Shown piece by piece: positions 5,260-12,438 of a stretch of DNA of 13,263 nt. The stretch spans positions 1 to 13,263 of the forward strand of contig JAUVNV010000040.1 of the NCBI GenBank assembly GCA_030599515.1. Reading direction: 5' to 3'. The position numbers and the translations under genes are program-made. Source of the stretch: Acidimicrobiia bacterium. GTDB taxonomy: Bacteria; Actinomycetota; Acidimicrobiia; Spongiisociales; UBA5794. The notes below the pieces were generated by a model. It was not told the DNA's origin, searched no databases, and worked only from the letters and a program-made list of their open reading frames with translations. The stretch's first letter is position 1. The number at the start of each line of letters is the position of its first letter.

Positions 5260-6961
5260 TCAGATACCTGTTCGTAATCGGGAGCCTTCGATCTCTACCG
5301 AAGCCCTTGCTCGTGATCTTCACGCCCGGCGGTGCCTGACGCCGCTTGTACTCGTTGCGATCGACCATCCGGGCGATCCGGCACACAAGCTCTCGGTCGA
5401 AACCAACCGCCGCGATCTCATCGACGGTTCGATCCTGCTCGACGTACTGCTCGAGCACGGCATCGAGCACGTCATATGGGGGCAGCGAGTCCGTGTCGAA
5501 CTGATCCGGACGGAGCTCCGCGGACGGAGCCTTCTCGATGATCGCTCGGGGAATCACCTCACCGTCGCGATTGCGCCATCGAGCGAGGCGGTACACGAGC
5601 GTCTTGTAGACGTCCTTCAAAACGGCGTAGCCACCGACCATGTCGCCGTAGAGGGTCGCGTACCCGACCGCCATCTCCGATTTGTTCCCGGTCGCGACGA
5701 CCATTCCCCCAAACTTGTTCGAGACGGCCATCAAGATCGTCCCGCGAATGCGGGCCTGGAGGTTCTCCTCTGTCACGTCGGACGCTGCGCCGTCGAAGAG
5801 CGGGCCGAGGGTTGTCGTGAACGACTCGAAGGTGGCCTCGATCGGAACAACGTCGAACCGGCAGCCGAGGGTCGCCGCCAGTGCCTCGGAGTCCGTTACC
5901 GAACCCTCCGACGAGTAGCGGGTCGGCATCGTGATCGTGTGGACCGCATCGGGACCGATAGCATCGACCGCGATCGTCGCTGCGAGGGCAGAGTCGATAC
6001 CTCCCGATGACCCGATGACGACACCGGCGAAATCGTTCTTCTGCACGTAACCCCGAAGACCGGTGACGAGTGCTTCGTAGATCTCTGCCTCGCCCGTCAG
6101 TCGCAGCGGTTGCTCCTGCGCGACGAGTGGGGACCGGTCGTCTCCCCGGACCGGAATCGGGACCGGCGCTTCGGTCACGACGCGCTCGATCGGCACGTGA
6201 AGATCGACGACGAACAGCTCCTCGGCGAACTGCGCCGCCCGGTACACGAGCGATCCGCCGGCGTCGAAGATCATCGAGTCGCCATCGAACACGAGCTCGT
6301 CCTGGCCCCCGACGCAGTTGACGTAGACGACGGCGGCACCGCTCCGGATCGCCTCTTCGCGAAGGAGCGCGGCTCGTTCCTCTCCCTTTCCGACGTGGAA
6401 TGGGGAACCGTTCAGATTGAGCAACACCTGCGCCCCCGCCGCCGCCTGGCGTGACGGCGGACCATTGGGCGACCAGATGTCCTCGCAGATCGACACTCCG
6501 GTAACGGCGTCTCCGATCTTCCACAATCGCACCGGCTCACGACTCTCGGCGAAGTACCGGGCCTCATCGAACACGCCGTAGTTCGGCAACAGCTCCTTGC
6601 GATACACCCCCACGACGCCGCCCTCGGCCAGCACAGCAGCAGCGTTGGCGACCCGTCGCTCCACCGAGTCGTCATCGATCACGCCCTCGTCGAGCGGGTC
6701 GACGAATCCCACGACGACGGCGCAGCTTCCGGACGCCTCGGCCAGTCGATCGAGAACCCGGAGGTTCTCCGTTACGAAACCCTCGCGCAGCACCAGATCT
6801 TCCGGCGGATATCCGACGACGGCGAGCTCAGGAAGCACAAGCACGTCGGCACGGACGTCTTCGGCCCACTGCATCGCATCGAGGATGCGGGCCTCGTTCC
6901 CGGCGAGATCGCCGACGGTGAGGTCGATCTGAGCACCGGCGATCCTGATCGTCGGGCTCAC
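5252..6961 (-). CDS. nadE: Glutamine-dependent NAD+ synthetase
   Basis: The 569-residue enzyme catalyses the last step of NAD synthesis in the cytoplasm: nicotinic acid adenine dinucleotide plus ATP plus glutamine-derived ammonia. Residues 1-270 are a nitrilase-type glutaminase with the triad E45 (LPELAVVGYP), K122 (YRKELLPNYGVF) and C159 (SICEDIWSP). Residues about 290-569 are the synthetase, with the ATP-binding P-loop SGGIDS (319-324). Also visible are GNKSEMAVGYATLYGDM, PRAIIEKAPSAELRPDQFD and the C-terminal RRQAPPGVKI typical of the family. Length and domain order are normal. The start is GTG 6961, in a GTGA overlap with the stop of the ligase gene (6958-6961), implying coupled translation. 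The last codons and stop lie inside a degenerate heptamer array. Confidence 0.97.
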   Translation of the reverse strand: MSPTIRIAGAQIDLTVGDLAGNEARILDAMQWAEDVRADVLVLPELAVVGYPPEDLVLREGFVTENLRVLDRLAEASGSCAVVVGFVDPLDEGVIDDDSVERRVANAAAVLAEGGVVGVYRKELLPNYGVFDEARYFAESREPVRLWKIGDAVTGVSICEDIWSPNGPPSRQAAAGAQVLLNLNGSPFHVGKGEERAALLREEAIRSGAAVVYVNCVGGQDELVFDGDSMIFDAGGSLVYRAAQFAEELFVVDLHVPIERVVTEAPVPIPVRGDDRSPLVAQEQPLRLTGEAEIYEALVTGLRGYVQKNDFAGVVIGSSGGIDSALAATIAVDAIGPDAVHTITMPTRYSSEGSVTDSEALAATLGCRFDVVPIEATFESFTTTLGPLFDGAASDVTEENLQARIRGTILMAVSNKFGGMVVATGNKSEMAVGYATLYGDMVGGYAVLKDVYKTLVYRLARWRNRDGEVIPRAIIEKAPSAELRPDQFDTDSLPPYDVLDAVLEQYVEQDRTVDEIAAVGFDRELVCRIARMVDRNEYKRRQAPPGVKITSKGFGRDRRLPITNRYLSQ

Positions 6962-8091
6962 AGGTCGACTACCGTCTCTTCGATCAAGAAGTCGACGACC
7001 TCGACGAGGGCTTCGCGTTCATCCGCTCCGGCGACGAGCGCCGCTTCGAAGATCGACCGCTGGCGATCCGCGCTCGTTCCTCGCTCCAGGATTCCTCTCA
7101 CGTTCGCGACCTCCTCGACACAGTCGAGCCGCTCAGCGTCTTCGGCGATCAGCTCCACGATCTCGTCGATGAGTTCCGGGAACGCGACGAGCCGACCGAT
7201 CCCGAAGTCGATCAGCGACTCCGAGATCCCATAGCGCTGCGCCCTCCAGACGTTCTCTTCGAGCAGCATTCTCGAGTAGACCCGCCATCGCTGGTTGCTC
7301 TTCCGCAGGCGGAACAGCATCGAGAGCAAGGAGACGTAGAGCGCCGCGAGAGTGATGCCGTCGTCAAGGCGTGTCGCGATATCGGTCGATCGCATCTCTA
7401 GCGTCGGATAGCGGGCTGATGGTCGGATGTCCCACCACAGCTTCGTCTCGTCCTCGATAACCCCCGACTCGACGAGGATCCGTGCGTGACGCTGGTAGTG
7501 GGACCAGTCGAGGAACTCGTCCGGCATCCCGGTGCGGGGCAGGGTGCGGAACACGGCGGTTCGATACGATTTCAATCCGGTGTCATCGCCGTGCCAGAAC
7601 GGGGACGAACCCGACAGTGCGAGCAGATGCGGCAGGAAGTAGAGCACCTGGTTCATCAGATCGATGCGCACATCCTCATCTTCGATGCCGACGTGCACGT
7701 GCATCCCACAGATGAGCAACCGCCGGACGACGCCCTGGAGCGCCTCAGCCAGCATGTTGTACTGAACCTTGTCCGTATGGAGTTGCTCATCCCATGCTGC
7801 GAACGGATGCGTCGAGGCCGAGATGATCGCCATGCCGTACTCGGAGACGACGGATGAGACATCCAATCGGAGTCGGGCGAGGTGAGCACGAGCCTCCTTG
7901 ACCGACGCGCTGACCGGGGTTCCGACCTCGATCTGAGATCGAATGAACTCCGGGCTCACCATGCCCTCGGTGATCTCGTCACACGCAGCGAGCAGCCCAT
8001 CGGGCATGTCCGGTACGAGATCCCGGGTCTCGCGATCGACGAGGAAGTACTCCTCCTCGATCCCGATGGTGAAACTCGGTTCTGTCGTCAT
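6958..8091 (-). CDS. Carboxylate-amine ligase, YbdK / GCS2 (glutamate-cysteine ligase 2) family
   Basis: The 377-residue product starts at ATG 8091, preceded by AGGAGG. The frame stays open upstream to 8853, but that part is antisense to the M20 amidohydrolase and is rejected. The N terminus shows the family hallmark IGIEEEYFLVD (residues 9-19). ICGMHVHVGIED and WWDIRPSARYPTLEMRSTD follow in the positions expected of the ATP-grasp-like GCS2 fold. The family joins a carboxylate, often glutamate, to an amine using ATP. E. coli YbdK has only weak glutamate-cysteine ligase activity, so the natural substrate is open. In actinobacteria relatives serve thiol or ergothioneine pathways, but no such genes lie nearby. 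It is coupled to nadE by a 4-bp overlap, which may reflect shared regulation rather than a shared pathway. Confidence 0.92.
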   Translation of the reverse strand: MTTEPSFTIGIEEEYFLVDRETRDLVPDMPDGLLAACDEITEGMVSPEFIRSQIEVGTPVSASVKEARAHLARLRLDVSSVVSEYGMAIISASTHPFAAWDEQLHTDKVQYNMLAEALQGVVRRLLICGMHVHVGIEDEDVRIDLMNQVLYFLPHLLALSGSSPFWHGDDTGLKSYRTAVFRTLPRTGMPDEFLDWSHYQRHARILVESGVIEDETKLWWDIRPSARYPTLEMRSTDIATRLDDGITLAALYVSLLSMLFRLRKSNQRWRVYSRMLLEENVWRAQRYGISESLIDFGIGRLVAFPELIDEIVELIAEDAERLDCVEEVANVRGILERGTSADRQRSIFEAALVAGADEREALVEVVDFLIEETVVDL

Positions 8092-8095
8092 GGTC

Positions 8096-8101
8096 CCTCC
8101 T
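8096..8101 (-). promoter_or_regulatory. Strong ribosome binding site of the carboxylate-amine ligase
   Basis: AGGAGG on the minus strand lies 4 nt before ATG 8091. It decides this start against the long upstream extension of the frame. A TACGCT box further upstream on the same strand could be the -10 element, giving a short leader. Confidence 0.7.
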
Positions 8102-8142
8102 CTCCCCGTAGCGTAGAGAGCGTCGGCTCCGCGCGAAACCCT

Positions 8143-8148
8143 TACAAT
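8143..8148 (+). promoter_or_regulatory. Candidate -10 box of a leaderless promoter for the M20 gene
   Basis: TACAAT, one base from the TATAAT consensus, ends 9 nt before ATG 8158. No Shine-Dalgarno sequence lies between, so the transcript probably begins within a few bases of the start codon. No good -35 is visible at 16-18 bp. The 66-bp gap to the divergent ligase gene must hold promoters for both. Confidence 0.5.
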
Positions 8149-8157
8149 CCGGGTTCG

Positions 8158-9333
8158 ATGCCCGGCCTCACCGAACGCGTTGCCACCGAAGCGCGTTCCG
8201 TCGCGCCCGACGCCGTCCGAATGCGACGAGATCTGCACCGCCATCCCGAGATCGCATGGACCGAACGCAGGACGACCTATCGCATCGCCGAGGCACTCAA
8301 ACAGCACGGCCTCGAACCCCAGGTCCGTTCGGATGGAATCGGCCTGCTCGTCGAAGTCGGTTCGGGTGATCCGATCGTCGGCTTCCGAGCCGACATCGAC
8401 GCCCTCCCGATTCATGAAGAGACCGGTGCGCCGTACCGGTCCCAGGTGGACGGTCTCATGCATGCCTGCGGCCACGACGCTCATGTCGCGATCGCCGTCG
8501 GGATCGCCCGGATCCTCGCCGCTCTCGGTGACCTGCCGGGAGCGGTGCGGTTCCTCTTCCAACCGGCCGAGGAGGACATTCCGTCGGGCGCAGCCCGACT
8601 CGTCGCAGAGGGTGCTCACCATGATCTCAGCGCTCTCTTCGCCTACCACGTCGACCCTTCCATCCCGGCCGGGAGCGTCGGATTGAAGGTGGGTCCGATC
8701 ACCAGCGCCGCGGACAAGATCCACATTCGGCTGACCGGCCCCGGGGGGCACACCTCGAGGCCCGATCGAACGGTCGATCTCATCAATGTCGCGGCCCGCG
8801 TGGTGACCGATCTCCCGGACAGGCTCGCTACAAAGCTTGGAGCGAATAGGCACCTTGCCCTCGTGTTCGGTCGAATCGCCGGGGGCGGCGCGGCGAACGC
8901 CATCCCATCCCTGGTTGAGATCTCAGGGACCGCCCGGGTTCGAAGTGTCGAAGTGTGGCGCCAACTTCCCGACCTCATCGAGCAACACGTCGCAGAGATC
9001 GCCGGGTTCTACGGAGCAGGCGTGGATCTCGACTACCGACGCGGCTCGCCGCCGGTCAACAACGACGGCCGGGTCATCGAAGTCATCCGGCAAGCGGCCA
9101 CCGAGATGCTCGGATCGACCGGTGTCCGGCCGACGCCCCAGTCGATGGGTTCGGAGGACTTCTCGTGGTTCCTCGAGGACGTGCCGGGAGCATTGGTGAG
9201 ACTCGGTGTGGGACGGGATGACCACCCCGTCGATGTGCACTCCCCAACGTTCGACCTCGACGAGGCAGCGATCGAACACGGCATCGCCGTCGGAGCGCTC
9301 AGTCTGCTTCGACTGTTGGAACGACCGCGCTGA
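8158..9333 (+). CDS. M20-family amidohydrolase (N-acyl-amino-acid / hippurate-type)
   Basis: The 391-residue enzyme starts at ATG 8158. The open frame back to 7882 is antisense to the ligase and is dropped. It carries the metal-site motifs of M20D amidohydrolases: RRDLHRHPE (23-31), GFRADIDALP (75-84), MHACGHDAHV with C104 and H106, FQPAEE with E138-E139, H164 in YHVDP, and late GSEDFSWFLEDVPG and HSPTFDLDE segments. The dimerisation insert begins near GPGGHTSRPD (194-203). Relatives hydrolyse N-acyl amino acids, hippurate or indole-acetyl amino acids, using two divalent metals in the cytoplasm; the substrate cannot be read from sequence. Its last 35 bp overlap the end of the convergent tyrA. 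No operon partner lies on this strand, so it is probably monocistronic. Confidence 0.94.
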   Translation: MPGLTERVATEARSVAPDAVRMRRDLHRHPEIAWTERRTTYRIAEALKQHGLEPQVRSDGIGLLVEVGSGDPIVGFRADIDALPIHEETGAPYRSQVDGLMHACGHDAHVAIAVGIARILAALGDLPGAVRFLFQPAEEDIPSGAARLVAEGAHHDLSALFAYHVDPSIPAGSVGLKVGPITSAADKIHIRLTGPGGHTSRPDRTVDLINVAARVVTDLPDRLATKLGANRHLALVFGRIAGGGAANAIPSLVEISGTARVRSVEVWRQLPDLIEQHVAEIAGFYGAGVDLDYRRGSPPVNNDGRVIEVIRQAATEMLGSTGVRPTPQSMGSEDFSWFLEDVPGALVRLGVGRDDHPVDVHSPTFDLDEAAIEHGIAVGALSLLRLLERPR

Positions 9334-10321
9334 GTCCTTCTGCCACCAGCGCCGTGAGAAGCACGCTCTCTTCCCCGGCTCGAACCGACAGTGTCAGGAT
9401 GCCGCCGCCGCCGTACGGGGAGTGACGAAGCTGGAGATCACGGAGATCGGTGCCGCACTCGGCGAGTGCATGACCGACCGATGCTATCTCGCCCGGACGA
9501 TCCTCGAGAGCGACACGTACGACGGCGAATTCGGGTCCGAGGGATGCCCGCAGTTGACGAGCCTGAACCAGCGTTGCGTCCAGATCCGCATCGGAGGCTG
9601 CGAGCGCGGCGAGACGGACCTGAAGCGCCTCGACGGCATTCACCACTTCCCGGTGATTGACCTTCAAGATGTCCATCCAGATGGCCGGGTCCGATGCGGC
9701 GACCCGAGTGAGATCGCGAAAGCTACCGGCAGCAAGGTCCATCGCACCGGGGACTTCGCCCGCTCCATCCAGGAGCGCGGCGGCCACGATCTGCGGAAGA
9801 TGACTGATCCGGGCGACCGCAGCGTCATGCTCGGTTGCACCCATCCGGATCGGTCGAGCCCCAAGGCCGACGACGATCGACTCAACTGCCCGGACATCCG
9901 ACTCGCCCGCCCCGTCCGGCACCACCACCCAGGTGGCGCCCCGGAACAGCCCCGCTCGCGCGGCGTCGGGACCGGTCACCTCCCGACCCGCCATCGGGTG
10001 CGTGCCGACGAAGCGATCAGTCCGGACGACCTCAATGATCGGAGCCTTGACCGATGCGACGTCGATCACCAGCGCCGGGGTTTCCAATTCGCTCAGGGTG
10101 GAGCGAACAGCCGATGGCGGGGCGGCGAGAACGAGTAGATCGTCGACCCCCAGAAGAGCAGCATCGGGGCTTCCAATCGGTTGGATGGCCCCGGCTCGGA
10201 CGGCCCCATCGAGTGCGTCCGGGTCCGGATCCCATCCGAGGGTCTCCCAACCGAGGGTCCGGAGACCCAGAGCGATCGATGTCCCGATGAGCCCCGTCCC
10301 GGAGATGAGCGCACGCGGCAC
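9299..10321 (-). CDS. tyrA: Prephenate dehydrogenase with C-terminal ACT domain
   Basis: The 340-residue enzyme oxidatively decarboxylates prephenate to 4-hydroxyphenylpyruvate, the committed step to tyrosine. It shows the Rossmann motif GTGLIGTS (8-15), the substrate-site segments VGTHPMAG (105-112) and SHLPQ (173-177), and SFRDLTRVAASDPAIW (200-215). An ACT domain from about 265 to 335 suggests feedback control by an amino acid, probably tyrosine. The start is GTG 10321, 5 bp after the aroF stop. There is no ribosome-binding site, so coupled translation is likely; a CTG three codons earlier is possible but less likely. A longer open frame to 10693 merely overlaps aroF. The stop lies 35 bp inside the end of the convergent M20 gene. 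Confidence 0.95.
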   Translation of the reverse strand: MPRALISGTGLIGTSIALGLRTLGWETLGWDPDPDALDGAVRAGAIQPIGSPDAALLGVDDLLVLAAPPSAVRSTLSELETPALVIDVASVKAPIIEVVRTDRFVGTHPMAGREVTGPDAARAGLFRGATWVVVPDGAGESDVRAVESIVVGLGARPIRMGATEHDAAVARISHLPQIVAAALLDGAGEVPGAMDLAAGSFRDLTRVAASDPAIWMDILKVNHREVVNAVEALQVRLAALAASDADLDATLVQARQLRASLGPEFAVVRVALEDRPGEIASVGHALAECGTDLRDLQLRHSPYGGGGILTLSVRAGEESVLLTALVAEGLSAVVPTVEAD

Positions 10322-10326
10322 GGTGT

Positions 10327-11358
10327 TCAGATTTCGACGTGCATCGCCGTGGCGAGCGCCCGAACCTCTTCCATGAGGTCGGCGAACTCCCCGGGCAGAA
10401 TCGCCTGGGGCCCGTCGACGAGCGCCGTCTCCGGTGCGGGGTGTACGTCGATCATGAACCCGTCGGCCCCTGCGGCGACGGCGACCCGGGTCAAAGGGGC
10501 GACGAGATGACGATGCCCACCCGAATGCGACGGGTCGACGATGATCGGAAGGTGCGACAGGCTCTTGACGATCGGCACGGCAGAGATGTCGAGCGTGTTC
10601 CGGGTGGCCGTCTCGAACGTGCGTATCCCGCGCTCGCAGAGGACGACGTTGTGGTTGCCTTCCTTGTAGATGTACTCGGCGGCGTTGAGCCACTCTTCGA
10701 TCGTCGCCGTGAACCCCCTCTTGAGCATGACGGGTTTCGGCTGGCGCCCGAGCTCCGAGAGGAGCGAGAAATTGGCCATGTTCCTCGTCCCGACACGAAT
10801 CAGGTCGGCGTACGAGGAAACGAGATCCACATCACGGGGATCGAGCACTTCGACGACGAACGGCAGACCGAACTCATCGCGAGCATCGGCGAGCAGTTCG
10901 AGACCGGCTTCGCCGAGCCCCTGGAAGGCATACGGGGAAGATCTCGGCTTGAAAGCATCACCGCGAAGGATCGTCGCGCCGGCGTTCTTCACCGCTTCGG
11001 CCGAGGCGAAGAGTTGCTCTCTCGATTCGACAGCGCATGGCCCGGCGATCGGAGCGAAGTGACCGCCACCGATCTTCGCGGGTCCGACGTCGACGATGGA
11101 GTCGTCGGGCTGGAAGTCGCGGCTCACGAACTTGAAAGGTTTCAACACCGGGACGGCACGCTCAACTCCGGGGAACGCTTCCCACGGGAGCTGCTGCACC
11201 CTGGTACGGTCGCCCACGATGCCGATCACCGTCCGATTGCTTCCCTCGGAGACGTGGGCTTCCGCCCCGACCTCGGCGAGCCTGGCGAGCACGTGCTCGA
11301 CGTCCTCACGCGTCGCCTCCGCACGCATCACGATGATCAAGCTTCCGTCTCCCGTCAT
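10327..11358 (-). CDS. aroF: 3-deoxy-7-phosphoheptulonate (DAHP) synthase, type I-beta
   Basis: The 343-residue enzyme condenses phosphoenolpyruvate and erythrose 4-phosphate, the first step to chorismate. Residues 1-75 form the ferredoxin-like regulatory domain of the Thermotoga type (HVSEGSNRTVIGIVGD), followed by the TIM barrel. Barrel landmarks are IAGPCAVES with metal ligand C108, RGDAFKPRSSPYAFQGLG, LKRGFTATIEEWLNAAEYI, ERGIRTFETATRNTLDISA, and DPSHSGG with H278. The expected Glu ligand is Asp304 in IDVHPAPE; D315 is present. There is no fused chorismate mutase. The start is ATG 11358 with a weak GGA upstream. It forms a two-gene unit with tyrA, so tyrosine supply and pathway entry are made together. 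Its 5' region carries the heptamer palindrome and GC hairpins. Confidence 0.96.
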   Translation of the reverse strand: MTGDGSLIIVMRAEATREDVEHVLARLAEVGAEAHVSEGSNRTVIGIVGDRTRVQQLPWEAFPGVERAVPVLKPFKFVSRDFQPDDSIVDVGPAKIGGGHFAPIAGPCAVESREQLFASAEAVKNAGATILRGDAFKPRSSPYAFQGLGEAGLELLADARDEFGLPFVVEVLDPRDVDLVSSYADLIRVGTRNMANFSLLSELGRQPKPVMLKRGFTATIEEWLNAAEYIYKEGNHNVVLCERGIRTFETATRNTLDISAVPIVKSLSHLPIIVDPSHSGGHRHLVAPLTRVAVAAGADGFMIDVHPAPETALVDGPQAILPGEFADLMEEVRALATAMHVEI

Positions 11359-11391
11359 GGTTCCGTTTCGAGTGAGCTTCTGAGGTTAGGT

Positions 11392-11418
11392 GTTCCCGGT
11401 GCCCGAGGCGCCGGGAAC
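11392..11418. other. Twelve-pair GC hairpin upstream of aroF
   Basis: GTTCCCGG at 11392-11399 pairs perfectly with CCGGGAAC at 11411-11418. Inside, one T-G wobble and three GC pairs extend the stem to 12 with a CGA triloop. It begins 33 bp before the aroF ATG, on its 5' side, with no T-run. It could be a leader hairpin for aroF, a protein-binding dyad or a dispersed repeat unit. Confidence 0.7.
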
Positions 11419-11438
11419 CGTACTGAGTACTCAGTACG
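11419..11438. repeat. Perfect 20-bp palindrome made of heptamer units (array F)
   Basis: The segment from 11419 to 11438 equals its own reverse complement. It contains TACTGAG then TACTCAG, two members of the heptamer family whose difference creates the symmetry. It abuts the hairpins on both sides with no spacer. Confidence 0.8.
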
Positions 11439-11452
11439 CCGCCAGGGGCGGC
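11438..11452. other. Second GC hairpin next to the palindrome
   Basis: GCCGCC-AGG-GGCGGC is a perfect 6-bp stem with a 3-nt loop, the same stem and loop size as the hairpin at 2405-2419. A weaker dyad (ACTCG 11455-11459 with CGAGT 11474-11478) follows. Confidence 0.6.
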
Positions 11453-11480
11453 CGACTCGTCGCACGCGCCCCGCGAGTTC

Positions 11481-11486
11481 TACTCT
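11481..11486 (+). promoter_or_regulatory. Candidate -10 box of a leaderless promoter for the SDR gene
   Basis: TACTCT, the same hexamer as at the aminotransferase, ends 7 nt before ATG 11494. That spacing puts the transcription start on or next to the A of the start codon. No Shine-Dalgarno sequence and no clear -35 are visible. Confidence 0.5.
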
Positions 11487-11493
11487 CCTACCC

Positions 11494-12438
11494 ATGCGGC
11501 GCATCCTTGTGACGGGCGCAGCCACCCGGACCGGTGGCCGCCTCATCCAGACTCTCGAGCAAACGCTCGACACCAGGGTGTTCGCCGTCGACGATCTCGA
11601 CCCGCTTGAAAACTTCTCGTCGCCGTTCGAACGTCTCAGCATCGATCAACTCGCGTTCGCCCGGTTCCTCCTCGACGTGAAACCGCACACGGTCGTGCAC
11701 CTTCAGACCGTCGACCGATCGGCACTCCATGGCGCCACGCGATCCCATGAGGAATCGGCGGTCGGGGCCCAAGCCCTCTTCGGAGCGATCGGACGTTGTA
11801 CGACGGTCCGTCATGTCGTGGTCAAGTCGGATGGCGCCATCTACGGGGCCGGACCCCGATCTCCTTCAGTCGTGTCCACCGACTCGAAGCCACGGCGATC
11901 GAGCGGGCGCTACCAGCGCGATCTCGAGCAGATGGAAGCATTCGTTCGTGAGGTGGCCGAACGACATGACCACGTCGACTACACGATCCTCCGACTCGCT
12001 CCCATCTTCGGTCCGACGATCCGGAACCCGCTCAGCGCGTATCTCACGCTCCCCGGTGTACCAACACTCCTCGGCTTCGATCCACGAATGCAGCTGATCT
12101 CGGAACGGGACGCTCTGGACGTGTTCCTGCATGCGATCGACAACCCGACACCCGGCACATTCAATATCGCCGGCAAGGGTCAGCTCTATCTCTCCCGGAT
12201 TCTCCGTCTCGGTCGGAGGGTTCCGCAGCCGCTCCCAAGGCGTGCATTCCACGCCGCTCTCCGAGGTGTCGCCAGAAGCGGTATCCCGCTTGAGAAGCAC
12301 ACGATCGCCTTGTTGAAGCACGGTCGGGTGATGGACACCTCCGGCATGGAAGACACCCTGGGATTCAGTCCCTTCCTCACCTGCCGCCAGACGACGATGG
12401 TCGCGTACGGTCGCGTATCCGCCGGATTCGACCAATGA
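11494..12438 (+). CDS. NAD-dependent epimerase/SDR-like protein with degenerate catalytic motif
   Basis: The 314-residue product is an extended SDR-like protein, starting at ATG 11494. The Rossmann opening is ILVTGAATRTGGRL (4-17), where the central Gly of the usual TGxxGxxG is replaced. The acidic residue that would select NAD may lie in AVDDLD (31-36). VVVKSDGAIYGAGPRSP (108-124) corresponds to the strand with the catalytic Ser. The usual YxxxK reads Y140-Q-R-D-L144, so the lysine is missing. ILRLAPIFGP and TFNIAGKGQLYLSRIL follow as in epimerases. From my recollection, a similar SDR gene precedes an acyltransferase gene in mycobacteria and other actinobacteria (Rv0501-Rv0502 type), as here through an ATGA overlap. 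It is probably a nucleotide-sugar or NAD-binding protein linked to envelope lipid work; the reaction is unknown and it may be non-catalytic. Confidence 0.85.
   Translation: MRRILVTGAATRTGGRLIQTLEQTLDTRVFAVDDLDPLENFSSPFERLSIDQLAFARFLLDVKPHTVVHLQTVDRSALHGATRSHEESAVGAQALFGAIGRCTTVRHVVVKSDGAIYGAGPRSPSVVSTDSKPRRSSGRYQRDLEQMEAFVREVAERHDHVDYTILRLAPIFGPTIRNPLSAYLTLPGVPTLLGFDPRMQLISERDALDVFLHAIDNPTPGTFNIAGKGQLYLSRILRLGRRVPQPLPRRAFHAALRGVARSGIPLEKHTIALLKHGRVMDTSGMEDTLGFSPFLTCRQTTMVAYGRVSAGFDQ

Noticed and set aside
5123..6010. A 295-codon plus-strand frame opposite nadE
   Set aside because: It begins inside the heptamer array and runs antisense to conserved NAD synthetase sequence.
7882..8157. A 92-codon N-terminal extension of the M20 gene
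   Set aside because: It is antisense to the ligase N terminus. M20 homology starts just after ATG 8158, and a -10-like box sits at 8143.
6958..8853. A 631-codon minus-strand version of the carboxylate-amine ligase
   Set aside because: The extra 254 codons lie antisense to the M20 amidohydrolase and show no family similarity. AGGAGG before ATG 8091 and the IGIEEE motif nine residues later fix the real start.
10339..12438. A single 699-codon plus-strand frame reaching back from the SDR gene
   Set aside because: The part before 11494 is antisense to aroF, which has full family motifs. The SDR fold begins exactly at ATG 11494, with a -10-like box just upstream.
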